A stretch of 64,000 nucleotides of DNA, taken from Selaginella moellendorffii. Taxonomy: Eukaryota; Streptophyta; Lycopodiopsida; Selaginellales; Selaginellaceae. The notes under the pieces were generated by a model. The model was not told where the DNA came from. It saw only the letters and a program-made list of their open reading frames with translations, and searched no databases. Positions within the stretch are counted from its first letter, which is position 1. Each line of letters starts with the position of its first letter. A program made the translations under genes and the position numbers. Location of the stretch: NCBI RefSeq assembly GCF_000143415.4, contig NW_003314320.1, forward strand, positions 370,586 to 434,585, written 5' to 3'. Positions 25,346 through 36,546 of the stretch are shown in pieces.

Positions 25346-27505
25346 ATGCCACTGCTCCACCGTCAAGAACGCTTCGTTGGCCTCATCAGGTGCTGCGTCG
25401 ATGCCAGGAATCTTGCCTTGCTCCACTCCCAGATTCGCGAGAGCGGCCTTGGCACGGACAGATACCTCGGCAATCTTCTCATCCACAAGTATGGCAAGCT
25501 CAGAAACTCGGATCATGCCTTTCAAGTTTTCCAAGAGATCAAGCACAAGAACATCTTTTCGTGGAGTTCCATGCTTGGCGCATTCGTAAACAGCAGGGAT
25601 GCCGACGGCGCAAAGGTGGCATTCGATCGAATGCCAGAGAGAAATAGTGTGTGTTGGACGTCGGTGATTCTTCTAAATGCGAAGGTTGGGCATTTGGAGC
25701 TTGCGTTAAACATGTTTCAAAGAATGCCAGAGAGAGATATCATCTCTTGGACCGTCTTACTGCAAGCCACTGCCGAGAGTGGATTTTCTGGTTATGCTCG
25801 AGCATTGTTTGAAAGAATGCCAGAGCAAGATCCAGTTTGCATGAACACAATGATAAATGCATATGCCCATTGTGGGTATCTGGACCAGGCAGAAGTTTTG
25901 TTTTATCATCTGCCGGAGCGAACGGTCGTATCCTGTTCGCTGATGATCAGCATTTTTGCAAGACTAGGCCGTGTCACGGAAGCAAAATGTGTTTTTGACT
26001 CTATGCCGCTAAGAAACGTGGTGGCGTGGAACGCGTTAGCAGCCGGATATGCCCATTGCGGGCATACACTCCAGTCGCAAAGAATTTTTGAGCTCATGCC
26101 ACTAACGAGCGCTGCGTCTTGGAACACTCTCGTCGTCGCGTTTGCAAACAATGGCGGCATTCAGGAAGCACTCGAGACCTTCCATTCGATGCCCGAAAGG
26201 AATGAAATCTCCTGGAATGCATTGATCCAGGCGCAAAGCTCACCTGCCTGCCGCGAAAGAGTCTTCCAGACGATGCCCTCTTGGGACATTGTTTCGTGGA
26301 CGCTTTTGATATCGATGTGTTCCAATGCCACAGAACTGAAGCCCCTCTTTGACAAAATGCCCGCCAAGAACGTCGTCTCATGGACCGTACTCGTTTCTGC
26401 AAATGCCCAGGGCGGGCACGTACGGCAGGCCGAGGTGGCTTTCGTACGGATGCCGCAGCACGGCCGCGTCGCCGCGACCAGCATGGTTGCGGCGTACGGC
26501 CATTCCGGCCGCATTGCCGCCGTGGCTGATACCTTCGATTCCATGCTGGAGAGAGACGTGGTGGCGTGGAGCGCCGCCGTGGCTGCAAATGCCCAGAACG
26601 GGCATGACGTGGAGGCCATCCGGACGTTCCACCTAGCGCTACTCGACGGCGTGGCTCCTGACCGCGTTTGCTTTGCCAGCGTCCTACTGGCATGCGCCCA
26701 CTTGGGGACGGTCAACGCCGGTCGTGACTACCTCGTGAGCATGAGCTCTGACCACCGTGTTGACCCCACCTGCGACCACTTTCTGACCATGGTTGACTTA
26801 CTCGGCCGCACGGGTCGGGTGAAAGATTGCGAGGATTTGGTCAACGCAATGCCGTACGTGCCCGGCGACGTGGCGTGGATGAGCCTGTTGGGCGCGGCCC
26901 GGTCGTACGGCCACATGGGAGCCGGCGTACGGGCGGCTGAGAAGTTGATGGAGCTCGAGGCGTGCGGAGAGTACGGCGGCGGCGGCTGCCCGTACGTCTT
27001 GCTCGCGAATCTCTTTGCCGGGGCCGGGTGGCACGCCGAGGCCGCGAGGGCGAATCGTGTGATGAAAGAAAGAGGGGTGAGAATCCATCGCTGCGTGAGC
27101 AGCATTGAAGTTGGCGGTGTGGATCACAGGTTTTGCGTCGGCGAGGATCTTGCCGCGCATCCACAGGGCGAGGAGATCGCGATGGAGCTCCGGAGATTGG
27201 AGAGGATGATGGTGGAGCAAAGGCTGTTTGCTCCAGAGGTCCGGGAGGTTCTTCACGACATTGGAGAGAGCGAGAAGGAGCGGCTCCTCTGGCAGCACAG
27301 TGAGAGGCTGGCGATCGGTTTTGGCCTGGTTGCCACTCCGCCTGGAACCCAACTGTGGATCATCAAGAACCTCCGGGTGTGTCTCGACTGCCACACCGTC
27401 ACCAAGTTTATCTCGCTCGTCACCAAGCGCAGGATTGTTGTGAGAGACTCGAATAGATTCCATCATTTTGACGATGGAAGGTGCTCCTGCCAAGATTATT
27501 GGTAA
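25346..27505 (+). CDS. PPR-DYW RNA editing factor
   Basis: Intronless, 719 residues, starting MPLLHRQERFVGLIRCC. The repeats are largely the short S-like type (PERDIISWTVLLQATAESG, PLRNVVAWNALAAGYAHCG). They are followed by E1/E2 motifs (VDLLGRTGRVKDCEDLVNAM; YVLLANLFAGAGWHAEAARA). The DYW domain is complete: the PG-box-like segment, HSERLAIGFGL with the catalytic HSE, CLDCHTVTKF with the zinc-binding CxxCH, and the terminal CSCQDYW. The family deaminates specific cytidines in chloroplast or mitochondrial transcripts. No clear targeting peptide is seen at the N-terminus, so the organelle is open. The coding region starts 119 bp after the kelch gene on the same strand. Confidence 0.92.
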   Translation: MPLLHRQERFVGLIRCCVDARNLALLHSQIRESGLGTDRYLGNLLIHKYGKLRNSDHAFQVFQEIKHKNIFSWSSMLGAFVNSRDADGAKVAFDRMPERNSVCWTSVILLNAKVGHLELALNMFQRMPERDIISWTVLLQATAESGFSGYARALFERMPEQDPVCMNTMINAYAHCGYLDQAEVLFYHLPERTVVSCSLMISIFARLGRVTEAKCVFDSMPLRNVVAWNALAAGYAHCGHTLQSQRIFELMPLTSAASWNTLVVAFANNGGIQEALETFHSMPERNEISWNALIQAQSSPACRERVFQTMPSWDIVSWTLLISMCSNATELKPLFDKMPAKNVVSWTVLVSANAQGGHVRQAEVAFVRMPQHGRVAATSMVAAYGHSGRIAAVADTFDSMLERDVVAWSAAVAANAQNGHDVEAIRTFHLALLDGVAPDRVCFASVLLACAHLGTVNAGRDYLVSMSSDHRVDPTCDHFLTMVDLLGRTGRVKDCEDLVNAMPYVPGDVAWMSLLGAARSYGHMGAGVRAAEKLMELEACGEYGGGGCPYVLLANLFAGAGWHAEAARANRVMKERGVRIHRCVSSIEVGGVDHRFCVGEDLAAHPQGEEIAMELRRLERMMVEQRLFAPEVREVLHDIGESEKERLLWQHSERLAIGFGLVATPPGTQLWIIKNLRVCLDCHTVTKFISLVTKRRIVVRDSNRFHHFDDGRCSCQDYW

Positions 27506-27561
27506 TGGTAAACGAAAGAAACAATACCTTCTATTCTTCTTTCCGTGTGACAGAAGAACAA

Positions 27562-29156
27562 CTATCTTAGTTTGCTGGAAACCGTCTTCTTTACCACTCG
27601 TAGCGACACCAGGAACTCGTCCAGCGACGACAGCGTTTTCATGTCTTCGCTGGAGAAAATGCTGCCCGCGTTCTTCCACAATCTCGAGAAGCCAAGTCGC
27701 AGCGACGAAAGGACGTCGTCATCCTCCTCTTCCAAAAGCTCGTCGATGAATGAAAAGGCCGCTCTCAGCTCCCGGGGTCCAGCTCTTATGGGTGCCGCGA
27801 AGTGTGCTGGTATGATCTGCCGGAATTTCCAGGAGCCAGTGATGAAATCTATCCAGTCTCTCACCTAAACATTGTCTATACCAAGTCAAGTTCACGTACA
27901 AAACATAGAAGTAAAAAGAAATACCTTCTCAGGAACTTTGCTAAAGACAAGAGTCTTCACAATTGGAGAGACAATGAGCCGCTTGGAGACTTGAGAGAAT
28001 GAGTATTCTGGTTCCAGCAAGTTCGAGGGCCCTAGGAAAAGTATTTGCAGCACCATTCTTTCCCATCCTGCGGCAAACCACAACCTTCACAACCCAGTTC
28101 ATTCAAGGAATCACGAATGCTCACCTTTCTGGCGATTTCGATCGTTGTCAACAACAGGTTCATCCAAAACCTCTTTGCCTTTGCTCAACAGCTTGACGGC
28201 CAAGCCGTTTCTAGCGGATGCCAGCAGCGCTTCCCTGCTCACAACCTCGGGAGGTCTCTCGGGCACGTAAATCACCGCGTCTGTCATGAGCAGCGTCCTC
28301 GACTTCTTGTGGAAGAATGCAACCTCGACGTAAGGTCCAATTCCTGCAAAACCATTTCCAGTTAAATGCGAAGATGAGTGAGCAGGAATAGCGCAAACCA
28401 ACTTCAGGTGAGCTCAGAATCTTGTAATCAATCTCACTCCCCCATGGAACCGAGCCATCGTCACGTAGCGTCCGAGACGAGAAAATTCCAAAAAATTCCA
28501 GCGGCAGGTTTAGAGGCCAGCTCCATTGACCAGGTGTTACCCACACCTGAGCCCGCGGGAAGTTCCTGGAGAAGGGCCCAACATAGACCTTGTGTTCGTA
28601 AGCAAAAGTTGGCAGCACGATGTACTCGATGGGTTTCTGCAGCTCCTTGAGCAGCTGGAAAGTTTCAACAGTGTGAGTGAGCATGGACAAACTTTCTAGA
28701 ATAAACCGTGAGTACCTGGAGACACTCGCTGGTGGGAGCAATGGGAGCATGCACCCACAAGCCCCCAGACTTGAGCTTGATCACAGTCATTCGCACGTTG
28801 GTGCTGATACTGCTGAACCCAAGCCCTTGCTCTTGCTCAAAAGTCCAGATGCTGTCCTTGATCACCTAGAAAGAAGCCGATGATCAAATCCAGGAGGAGG
28901 AGAAAGGAAAGAGAGATGACTTTCTTACCTCTTTTCGAACTGTCTTTCGTTGAAGAAATGGTCCCAGTGGAAAGGGGAATCCCGTAACATTCCAGTAGAA
29001 GCGCTTTGGCTTGCCAATAGCAGCAGCGTCTTTAGCAACGCTTGCCGTGACGACGGTCCTACGTGCTAATAACGAGAGTCTACAACTCAGGGGCTCTAGA
29101 CTCGTCCCAGCAGATGGGAAGAAGCTACTCTTCCAGCAAAGCCCATAAGTTGCCAT
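27562..29156 (-). CDS. DUF4336 domain protein, probably plastid
   Basis: Five or more exons on the minus strand. Exon 1 starts MATYGLCWKSSFFPSAGTS, a serine-rich, acid-poor leader typical of chloroplast transit peptides, and includes FYWNVTGFPFPLGPF. Exon 2 encodes IKDSIWTFEQEQGLGFSS and GLWVHAPIAPTSECL. Exon 3 has EYIVLPTFAYEHKVYVGPFS and VWVTPGQWSWPLNLPLEFFG. Exon 4 has PYVEVAFFHKKSRTLLMTDA. Exon 5 has FSQVSKRLIVSPIVKTLVF. The last exon has RDWIDFITGSWKFRQIIPAH and ends VVKKTVSSKLR at 27562. The HAPIAPT and VLPTFAYEHK blocks are those of DUF4336, a family related to metallo-beta-lactamase folds but without an assigned reaction. It converges on the PPR-DYW gene with only 56 bp between stop codons. 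Confidence 0.75.
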
Positions 29157-29513
29157 ATCCAAACCTCTGGATTCAATCAATTCCAACCAGGAAAAAGGAA
29201 TCACGAAAAGCAATGCCCAAATGAGCCATGTCACACAACAAAAATGCAACCATGTCATAACCAGGAAGGAAAAAAGGGAAAAGGATAGAAATTACAGCAT
29301 TGGGTAGGAAAGAATGCCAAAAACGATCAATCACACACACACACACAAAGATCGCGAATGTATGTATGGAAATCAAGCTTAGTGGAGTAAATGCCCAAGA
29401 AAGAAGGAAGAAGAAGGTAGAAAGAGGAGGAAAGAGAGGATGAACACAAGAGATGCCGATCTGGGATAGGGGCGAGCAGCGTATGCTTTCCTGGGATCGA
29501 TATTTCGGCCAAG
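29157..29513. other. intergenic between DUF4336 gene and membrane-protein gene
   Basis: 5' flank of the DUF4336 gene and 3' flank of the membrane-protein gene. It holds a (CA)n tract at about 29333-29347 and a purine-rich stretch at 29400-29450. No gene is supported. Confidence 0.4.
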
Positions 29514-29951
29514 TCAGTCGTATTTCTCCCTCCAATTCCAAATCAAGAAGAAGATCCATGACGATCCCAACAAGCAATCACCAATCATCTGCCTGATCGA
29601 GTCCCCAGCCAGCTCCTCCACCCTGATCTCAAACGCAAGCCTCCACACCACCATGAGGCCGTGAATGACGATACAGCCCTTGGCGAAGAAAGTTTGGAAA
29701 TCCCGATCTTTTACAAAAGATACCATGAAGAGGAGCAGGCCAATGACGAGCAACAGCATCCCGACTAGGGATTCCGAGGTCGCGATGAGGAGCTGATCAT
29801 AGGGCGTGGATCCAAGGATCTTGCTGGATGTCGTCTTGCCATGCCCGAATTCGGCCAGCTCCCACAGGAAGAAGATCATCAGGCAGCCGGAGACGCAGTC
29901 GATCGCTGCGTGGAGGAGGCACACCGCGCGAAAGCATCCCAATGCCGCCAT
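29514..29951 (-). CDS. small four-helix membrane protein, unknown function
   Basis: Intronless, 145 residues, starting MAALGCFRAVCLLHAAIDCV. Hydrophobic segments lie at about residues 8-32 (including SGCLMIFFLWELAEF), 60-82 (VGMLLLVIGLLLFMVSF), 92-108 (GCIVIHGLMVVWRLAF) and 122-138 (LLGSSWIFFLIWNW). The segment SFVKDRDFQTFFAKGC is charged and probably cytosolic. The protein looks conserved in style (regular helices, no low complexity) and resembles uncharacterised plant transmembrane proteins. I cannot name a function. Its start faces a 466-bp upstream spacer that ends at the SecA 3' end. Confidence 0.7.
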   Translation of the reverse strand: MAALGCFRAVCLLHAAIDCVSGCLMIFFLWELAEFGHGKTTSSKILGSTPYDQLLIATSESLVGMLLLVIGLLLFMVSFVKDRDFQTFFAKGCIVIHGLMVVWRLAFEIRVEELAGDSIRQMIGDCLLGSSWIFFLIWNWREKYD

Positions 29952-30418
29952 CGCAATCCTTGCCTCCCAAGAACCCTAAATAAACAGGGGCTTTCCTCCG
30001 AGAAGAACTCCCTCGCCCATATCCACCAAAGTGCCGTACCGCATTCTTGGGCCCGCCGTACTCTGTATATTCCATCCTCGGAATCTATGCGAATCTTTTC
30101 GATTTTTTCCCTTGTGGTCCCGTGCACCTATTTCTCATCAGACTGTGGCAGCAGTTTTCCCGTTTTTCGTGCTCTTCGATCGATCCAGTGTTTCTTTGTA
30201 GATCATCACTGGCTTGAACTGATGCAAAAAAAGAGAAAAAGAATTGGTCAGCTCGCCTGATCGATCAATCAATCAATCACCCAGACTTCTCCAAAGAAAC
30301 GAAAAATGCAATGAAACAATCAAAGCTGGGAGAGCGAATGTGTAATGTAGACCAGAACATACAACACAAGAGAATGTGAGGAACACGGATCAAGCAATCA
30401 CTATCGCGTGGATGCTCT
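29952..30418. other. intergenic between membrane-protein gene and SecA
   Basis: Upstream region of the membrane-protein gene and 3' region of SecA. It contains GATCGATCAATCAATCAATC near 30259-30278. No gene or clear promoter motif is seen. Confidence 0.4.
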
Positions 30419-33400
30419 TCATACATACAGACGAAATGGAAGTCCAAAACGAAGGAGCATGAAAAGGATAGACGAGCTTACTTGATAGACGCAGTAAATG
30501 GTGTTGCGACGGATACGAGCCATCATGTCCAGGAAAAGATTGTAGCCTTCTAGCTTGTACTCGATGAGCGGGTCCCTTTGGGCATAGCCTCGGAGTCCAA
30601 CTGCTTGTTGGATAAACTTCAAAGCTTGGAGGTGTTCCTTCCACAGCTTGTCCACTTGAGTAAGAACGTAGTATCGCTCAGCTTCGTGCATTAGACCTGG
30701 AGCTTGTTTCTCAACATCAGCCTGCAAACAGCAAGAGGGTGTGAGAAATCTCAGTGACTCCCAGTTTTGGATACGTACTCTCTTTTCAAGGTATGCCTCA
30801 CGGCCGCGCTTGTGTAAATACTCCCGCAAACTCTCAAATGTATCAGCATTTTTTAGTAGCACTTCAACAGATAAGTCATCCAGGAGAAAGCAGTACCTGC
30901 AGTGCAGATGTGTTGAGCGTTACGGATAGATAAAAGGAAAGTTCTCGAAAAGAAAGCAAAAACTCACTGCTTGACTTTTGATGCTAGACCTTCTAAATCC
31001 CATTCTTCCTTTGGAAGCTCGTTGCTGATGTTGGCCTGCACGGAGACAGTAAAAAACGTAAGTAAAGGATTAACTCTAGGCGAACGTACATTGAGAATGT
31101 CATCCATTGTCAATTGAGAGTACTCCATCATAAGCGGTTGCAAATCCTTTGATAACAAAGCACGCTTACGTTCCGTGTAGACACGATCACGTTGACTATT
31201 CAGCACCTCATCGTATTCGAACAGCTGTTTACGGGCTTCAAAATAATAGTTTTCGACTTTTCTTTGAGCCTCGTCCAGCGATTTCGTGAGCATTTTTGAC
31301 TCGATCGGTAAATCCTCGATTCGGAAAGCTGTCATCAAAGCCTGATAACACCAAATAAGAATTTGTCAAGATCTACAAAATGACAACTACCTCACCTTTA
31401 TCCTTTCACCGCCAAATATCCGAAATATGGTATCTTCTAAACTCAAGAAAAATCTTGATGTTCCGGGATCACCTTGCCTACCACTGCGGCCACGCAACTG
31501 TAACAAAGGATGGGGCGTTATACAGAGAACATCCAAGGTTACTATACCTGATTATCAATTCTTCGTGATTCATGGCGCTCTGTGCCTATCACGTGAAGGC
31601 CACCTGCAGCAACAACCTGCAAGAAAACTATGAGGACAAATCATGAAAACTTTCGTTTCTAACCTTCTTCCTTTCGTCCTCGGTGTATGCTTTGTACTCG
31701 GCTGATATGGCTTGAAATGCGCTTCGCAACTTTGCAACAACAGCGTCCTCGGTCGGACCCTACATGACGCTGATTAGCACCTTCAACACATAACGTATCC
31801 ACAATTTACCTTTTCGCAAGCGTAAGAAAGCCTATTCTCTGCCTCAAGCTCCGATAAACTTTTCTTGCCCCAAGACTCGACAGCAGCTTGCACTGCTGCT
31901 TCAGCTAGAGATGATGAATTCTCAGAAAGTTTGCAAGGAAATAGATTTTCGTTTACCTGCAGTAAACACAACACTTTTTTCAGCACGAGGAAAAACTAAG
32001 ACATACCATCCATGATTTTCTTGTGGGAATCTTCTTTTTCTTTTGAAAAGCAATCTCATCGTCACTTAGTATAACAACCCTGCAGTCAAGAATAAGAAAT
32101 CCAAACGGACACAGATTCTGGAGTACATACTTTGGCATGAGCATCTCCCGCAGTTTGATTTTGGACATAAAGTCGGCATTCCCGCCAAGAATAATATCTG
32201 TCCCACGACCGGCCATATTCGTTGCTAAGGTGACAGCTCCTACTCGACCACTCTGTGCAATGATCTCAGATTCCCTCTCTACATTCTCTGGCTTTGCATT
32301 CAATATCTGTATAGAAAAGAGCTTATTAAAAGTTCACAAAGATTGGAAGCTGGAACTTACTTGGTGAGGAATATTAGCTTCGGATAGTTGTTTCGACAAA
32401 GATTCACTTTGTTCAACACTTGTGGTACCAACCAATACGGGACGGCCTGCTTTATGCATGCGTGCGATTTCAACGACAACAGCTGTCCATTTTCCTGTAA
32501 CCGCTCGAAAAACCACATCAGATTCATCCTGCAAAACAAAGAATTTTGTGCTTGTGAAAACATATGGAAGTTGTAGTCAAACCTTTCTTATCATAGCCCT
32601 GTTTGTTGGAACCACAGCAACGGAAAGCTTGTAAATCTTTTCAAACTCAGACCGTTCCGTTGCTGCCGTTCCAGTCATTCCACATAGCCTGGGATACTGC
32701 AAAAAAGTCGGGTCTTGCAGCAAATTCGGTGCAAGTCGAAACAAACCTGCAAGAAGAAGTTCTGGTAGCTTATGGAAGCTAATGCAACCGTCTCATTTTG
32801 CACAGGTAACGATTCTTTAGCTTCTACAGCTTGATGCAGACCATCGTTCCACCTTCTACCCTGACAAATCGTTACGAGTTTAGCATGACAGGTATGCGTA
32901 AACAATCTACATACCGGAAGTGCACGCCCCGTAAATTCGTCAACGATGAGGACGTCTTCACCACGGACTATGTAGTTGACGTCCTTCAGAAACAGCTCTT
33001 TTGCTTTGATGGCGTTGATGACATAAGATGCCCATTGTTCCCGAGGGTCATATAAGTCTTTAACATCTAGGATTTCTTCAGCTGCTTCATATCCTTCTTC
33101 CGTGATTAGAACTGACTTTTGCTTTTCGTCAACCTGTAAAGCAGCAGCTTTGATAACAAATTGAAAACACGCACAGCAAATACCGTGTAGTGAACATCTC
33201 GCGCAAATGCCGCAGCTATTTTGGCAGCTTTGTAGTATCTATCGGTGGGCTTCTCTGCAGGACCAGAAATTATAAGCGGTGTTCGAGCTTCATCTATCAA
33301 TATAGAGTCCACTTCGTCAATGACGCAAAAATTGAAACTCGGTAACACAAGATCATCTGGGCTCTGAAAATGCAAATTGTTAGTAACAATTTATAAGGCT

Positions 33401-34448
33401 GTAGGGAATTATACCAGCGCCAAATTGTCCCTCAAGTAATCAAAGCCGAGCTCACTGTTCGTAACATAAGTTATATCAGAGCCGTAGTTTGTTCTTCGCT
33501 CCGCACTATCCATTCCCTCTGAAAAATGCTGCAAACATTAGCAACGCAATGTAGTTTGTATACACCATTACCTACGTTGAATGAGACCAACTTTTAAACC
33601 CAGGAATCGAGGAATTTGGCCGACCCATTCAGCATCTCGACGGGCCAAGTAGTCGTTTACCGTCACAACATGAACACCTTGGCCGCTTAAAGCATTCAAA
33701 TATGCTGGAAGAACAGCAACAAGAGTTTTTCCTTCTCCAGTTTTCATCTCAGCAATCTGACCCTTGTGAAGAACCATGCCACCTGAAAGAAGAACACGAA
33801 ACTGTGAAGGAGACCACACTTGATTTTATCCATTGCTTACCAATAAGTTGGACATCAAAAGGTCGCAATCCTAGCACTCGCTTAGACGCTTCCCGGACAA
33901 CTGCGAAGGCATCCTGCAAATCACGCTCAGAAACACTAGCATTCAAACAAAAATGTTTTGCTCATCCTTACCGGGAGGATACTATCAAGCGATTCTCCAG
34001 CCGCCACTCGCGCTTTCAATTCCCCAGTTTTGTTTCGAAGCGCTTCATCGGACAATCCCTCCATTTGTGGCTCCTTTGCATTGATAGCATCCACTGTGGA
34101 AGAAAACTTTTGGCGAGTGCTTTCCCCGACGTCTTCGCTTTTAAACAGCCCTCCAAGGAGGCCCCCGAGTGACGCTGCTGCTGCTACGTGATGAGCGCAT
34201 CGCCTGCGGGCCGCAGCTTGAAGCAGGGAATCCGAGCCACGCCTCAATCTTCCAAATGGCAAGAATGCCGAAGAAGAATCCAGCTGAAATCCACTGCTTC
34301 CCGTGGCGCATTGAGGGAAATTCGATGAGCAGTGATGGGAAGTCACGGCGACCGTCGTCGAGACGCATCCCAGGCAGCAGGATGATGACGGCGCGCTCAC
34401 CTGATTACCGCCCGAGAATCCCAGCTTCATCTTCGCCGCTGCCGCCAT
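30419..34448 (-). CDS. SECA1: chloroplast protein translocase subunit SecA
   Basis: A gene of more than 15 short exons on the minus strand. It starts [15 protein letters not shown], followed by a serine- and cysteine-rich leader that fits a chloroplast transit peptide. The mature part begins near [20 protein letters not shown]. Motor motifs are intact: [14 protein letters not shown] (Walker A, about 33730), [20 protein letters not shown]-type Walker B as [17 protein letters not shown] (about 33280), [24 protein letters not shown] (about 32200) and [18 protein letters not shown] (about 31480). The C-terminal scaffold includes QLTMDDIL and [11 protein letters not shown]. SecA drives ATP-dependent transport of proteins into or across the thylakoid membrane through SecYE. 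The C-terminus read here ([14 protein letters not shown]) follows a good splice donor (CAAGTAAGC, about 30480), so the true last exon may differ. Confidence 0.92.
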
Positions 34449-34538
34449 CCCGGGAGGATCGATTCAATCGTGCTCTGTAACCTACATCCTCATCCCTAGA
34501 AATATCCACGCCCAAAATCTTTGATGTTCTTCGCTTGC
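34449..34538 (-). promoter_or_regulatory. 90-bp gap holding the proximal SecA upstream region
   Basis: Lies between the SecA start (34448) and the stop codon of the upstream PPR gene on the same strand. The SecA promoter must overlap the PPR coding region. No TATA box is visible. Confidence 0.35.
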
Positions 34539-36440
34539 TCAAGCAAACGCAGCATCCAATACGATTTGTCCAGGTGGCAGGATTAGGTTCCATTTGCCCG
34601 TCCGCCACGTGTGCGACGAATAGTGGTGGATCGTTAAGCTCGTCCATTCCACGTCGGGGACGAATGGCATGTGTTCTAGGAGATCGCGCGCAGGCCCTAA
34701 TTGTCCAGCGCGGCCGAGGAGATCGACAATGCAGCTATAGTGTTCTTTCGAAAGATCCAATGCGTGATCCACGACCATCGATCGAAAGCAATGGATCCCA
34801 GCGTCGAGATCCCCTGCGTGACTACAGCACGAGAGAATGCATTGAAGAACCACTTCATTGGGCGCGATTCCCTGGAGCGCCATCGCCCAGAAGAGCCTAG
34901 AGGAATCCCAAAGCCGCCCACAGCAGGAATTCGCGGCGATGCAAGCCGACCACGCGATTAAGTCGCGCATTGGCATCAAATCGAAGACGCGAGGCACAAG
35001 ATCGACCTCCCCGCCATGCCCGTACGCAGCGATTAGTGTGTTCCAGCAGACAAGATCCCTGTACGGCATCTTTTTAAACAAAACCTTCGCACGATCTGGA
35101 TGCCCCAACTGGGCATATACCGCAAGCATAGCTGTCCACGTCACTAGGCTGTGCGCTGGCATGCTCTGGAGCATCCACGTGGCGGAATCCACGCACGCAC
35201 AGCACGCTAGCATCATGACCGTCCACGATACAACGGATCTCTCCGGCATTAAATCCAGGACGTTCGCTGCCTGGGACATTTGCCCTCTTTGGGCATATGC
35301 TGCAAGAAGAGCGTTCCAAGAGACGCTATTCCTCTTGGGCATGGAGTGGAATATTCTTTCCAATAGGGAACTTTCTTCCTCGATGGATGCTGTAAGGAGC
35401 GTGTTCCAAGAGATTAGATTTCGCAGAGGCATCCGATCAAAGAGCCTGTAGGCGCTCAATCGATCTCCATCGCGCAAGTAAGAACCCAAGATCGCATTCC
35501 AAGGAGCGGCATCGTGGATCGGCATGGATTCGAGAATTCGCAGTGCTTCATCCGTCGGGAGGCGAGAGATCGCTACGGTGGATGAAACTAGATCGTGAAG
35601 TGGCATCCTGGCGAAGATCTTGAGGAGATCACTGGCGCTTTCTTCCGCGAGAGCCGCGAGAAGGGTCGTCCAGGAAACGAGATCCCTCTCCGGCATTCGA
35701 TCAAAGAGCCCACACACGAGATTGGAATCCCCCAATCTTGCAAATTCCGTGAGCGCTGCGTTCCATGACACAAGGTTTCTCGCTGGAATTCGATCAAACA
35801 GAGCGCGGCGATCTGTGCTGCAGCGAATCATCGTCGTCCAGGAGATGATGTTCCTAGAGGGCATCACCGCGAAGAAATCACGAGCACCAAGCTCAGATTT
35901 CCTCTCCACAAATGCCGCCAAGAGCGAATTCATGGACACCAAGTTCCATTGCGGCATCCTATGGAAAACAAGCCCAGCGTGATCGAGCTCGAGGACCCCC
36001 AGCACGCAATTCCAGGACACGAGATCGCGCAGTGGAAGATCATCGAAGAAAGCGAGAGTTTGCTCGATCGTGACGCCGCGGCCCCGCGCGAGCCTCCCAA
36101 GCAATGCCGTGCCGGAGATGGCATCCGCGAGGGGCATCCGGCGGAAGGTGTCCATGGCCGCGCCCAGGCAAGCTTCATCGCCCTGGCCGAGACACGCGCC
36201 AAGGAGGAGCCTCCACGAGAAATCGTTTCGAGCGCTCATGGCGTGGAACTCCCGGAAGGCCTCTTGGATGTCGCAGCATCTGCCGTGCCTCTGGATGGCA
36301 AGGTTGGAGAGATAGATCCCGCGCTCGCTGCGCATATGAAATCGGCGCCAGTGGTCACGACTCCTGGTCGTATGGGATTCTCGTTCCAGAGAGAGTGTCC
36401 GAGGACTCAATGGCTCTGTTTTAAGAACAGCACCAAGCAT
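34539..36440 (-). CDS. PPR protein, PLS type, C-terminally truncated
   Basis: Intronless, 633 residues, starting MLGAVLKTEPLSPRTLSLER. PPR units are visible throughout (NDFSWRLLLGACLGQGD, RNLVSWNAALTEFARLGD, ERDLVSWTTLLAALAEESA, HSLVTWTAMLAVYAQLGH, RDLVCWNTLIAAYGHGGE). The protein reaches IVDLLGRAGQLGPARDLLEH and then, where E motifs should follow (typically AWTSLLGAC), changes to WTSLTIHHYSSHTW and ends GQIVLDAAFA. The E2 and DYW domains are missing, so a deletion breakpoint probably lies near 34620. It would still bind RNA but not deaminate. The frame is otherwise open. Its start is 106 bp from the divergent NusB-domain gene. Confidence 0.83.
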   Translation of the reverse strand: MLGAVLKTEPLSPRTLSLERESHTTRSRDHWRRFHMRSERGIYLSNLAIQRHGRCCDIQEAFREFHAMSARNDFSWRLLLGACLGQGDEACLGAAMDTFRRMPLADAISGTALLGRLARGRGVTIEQTLAFFDDLPLRDLVSWNCVLGVLELDHAGLVFHRMPQWNLVSMNSLLAAFVERKSELGARDFFAVMPSRNIISWTTMIRCSTDRRALFDRIPARNLVSWNAALTEFARLGDSNLVCGLFDRMPERDLVSWTTLLAALAEESASDLLKIFARMPLHDLVSSTVAISRLPTDEALRILESMPIHDAAPWNAILGSYLRDGDRLSAYRLFDRMPLRNLISWNTLLTASIEEESSLLERIFHSMPKRNSVSWNALLAAYAQRGQMSQAANVLDLMPERSVVSWTVMMLACCACVDSATWMLQSMPAHSLVTWTAMLAVYAQLGHPDRAKVLFKKMPYRDLVCWNTLIAAYGHGGEVDLVPRVFDLMPMRDLIAWSACIAANSCCGRLWDSSRLFWAMALQGIAPNEVVLQCILSCCSHAGDLDAGIHCFRSMVVDHALDLSKEHYSCIVDLLGRAGQLGPARDLLEHMPFVPDVEWTSLTIHHYSSHTWRTGKWNLILPPGQIVLDAAFA

Positions 36441-36546
36441 TCACACGGATCTCTTCTCGGAACGGAGATAATCCCATAGATATAACAGATAATTACAAAT
36501 TTGTGCGGGAATTAGGGTTCCTGGGTATAGGGCTTTGACAGAGGGC

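Noticed and set aside
25298-27679. Minus-strand frames up to 293 codons opposite the PPR-DYW gene
   Set aside because: They are shadows; the plus strand carries a complete PPR-E-DYW protein ending in DYW.
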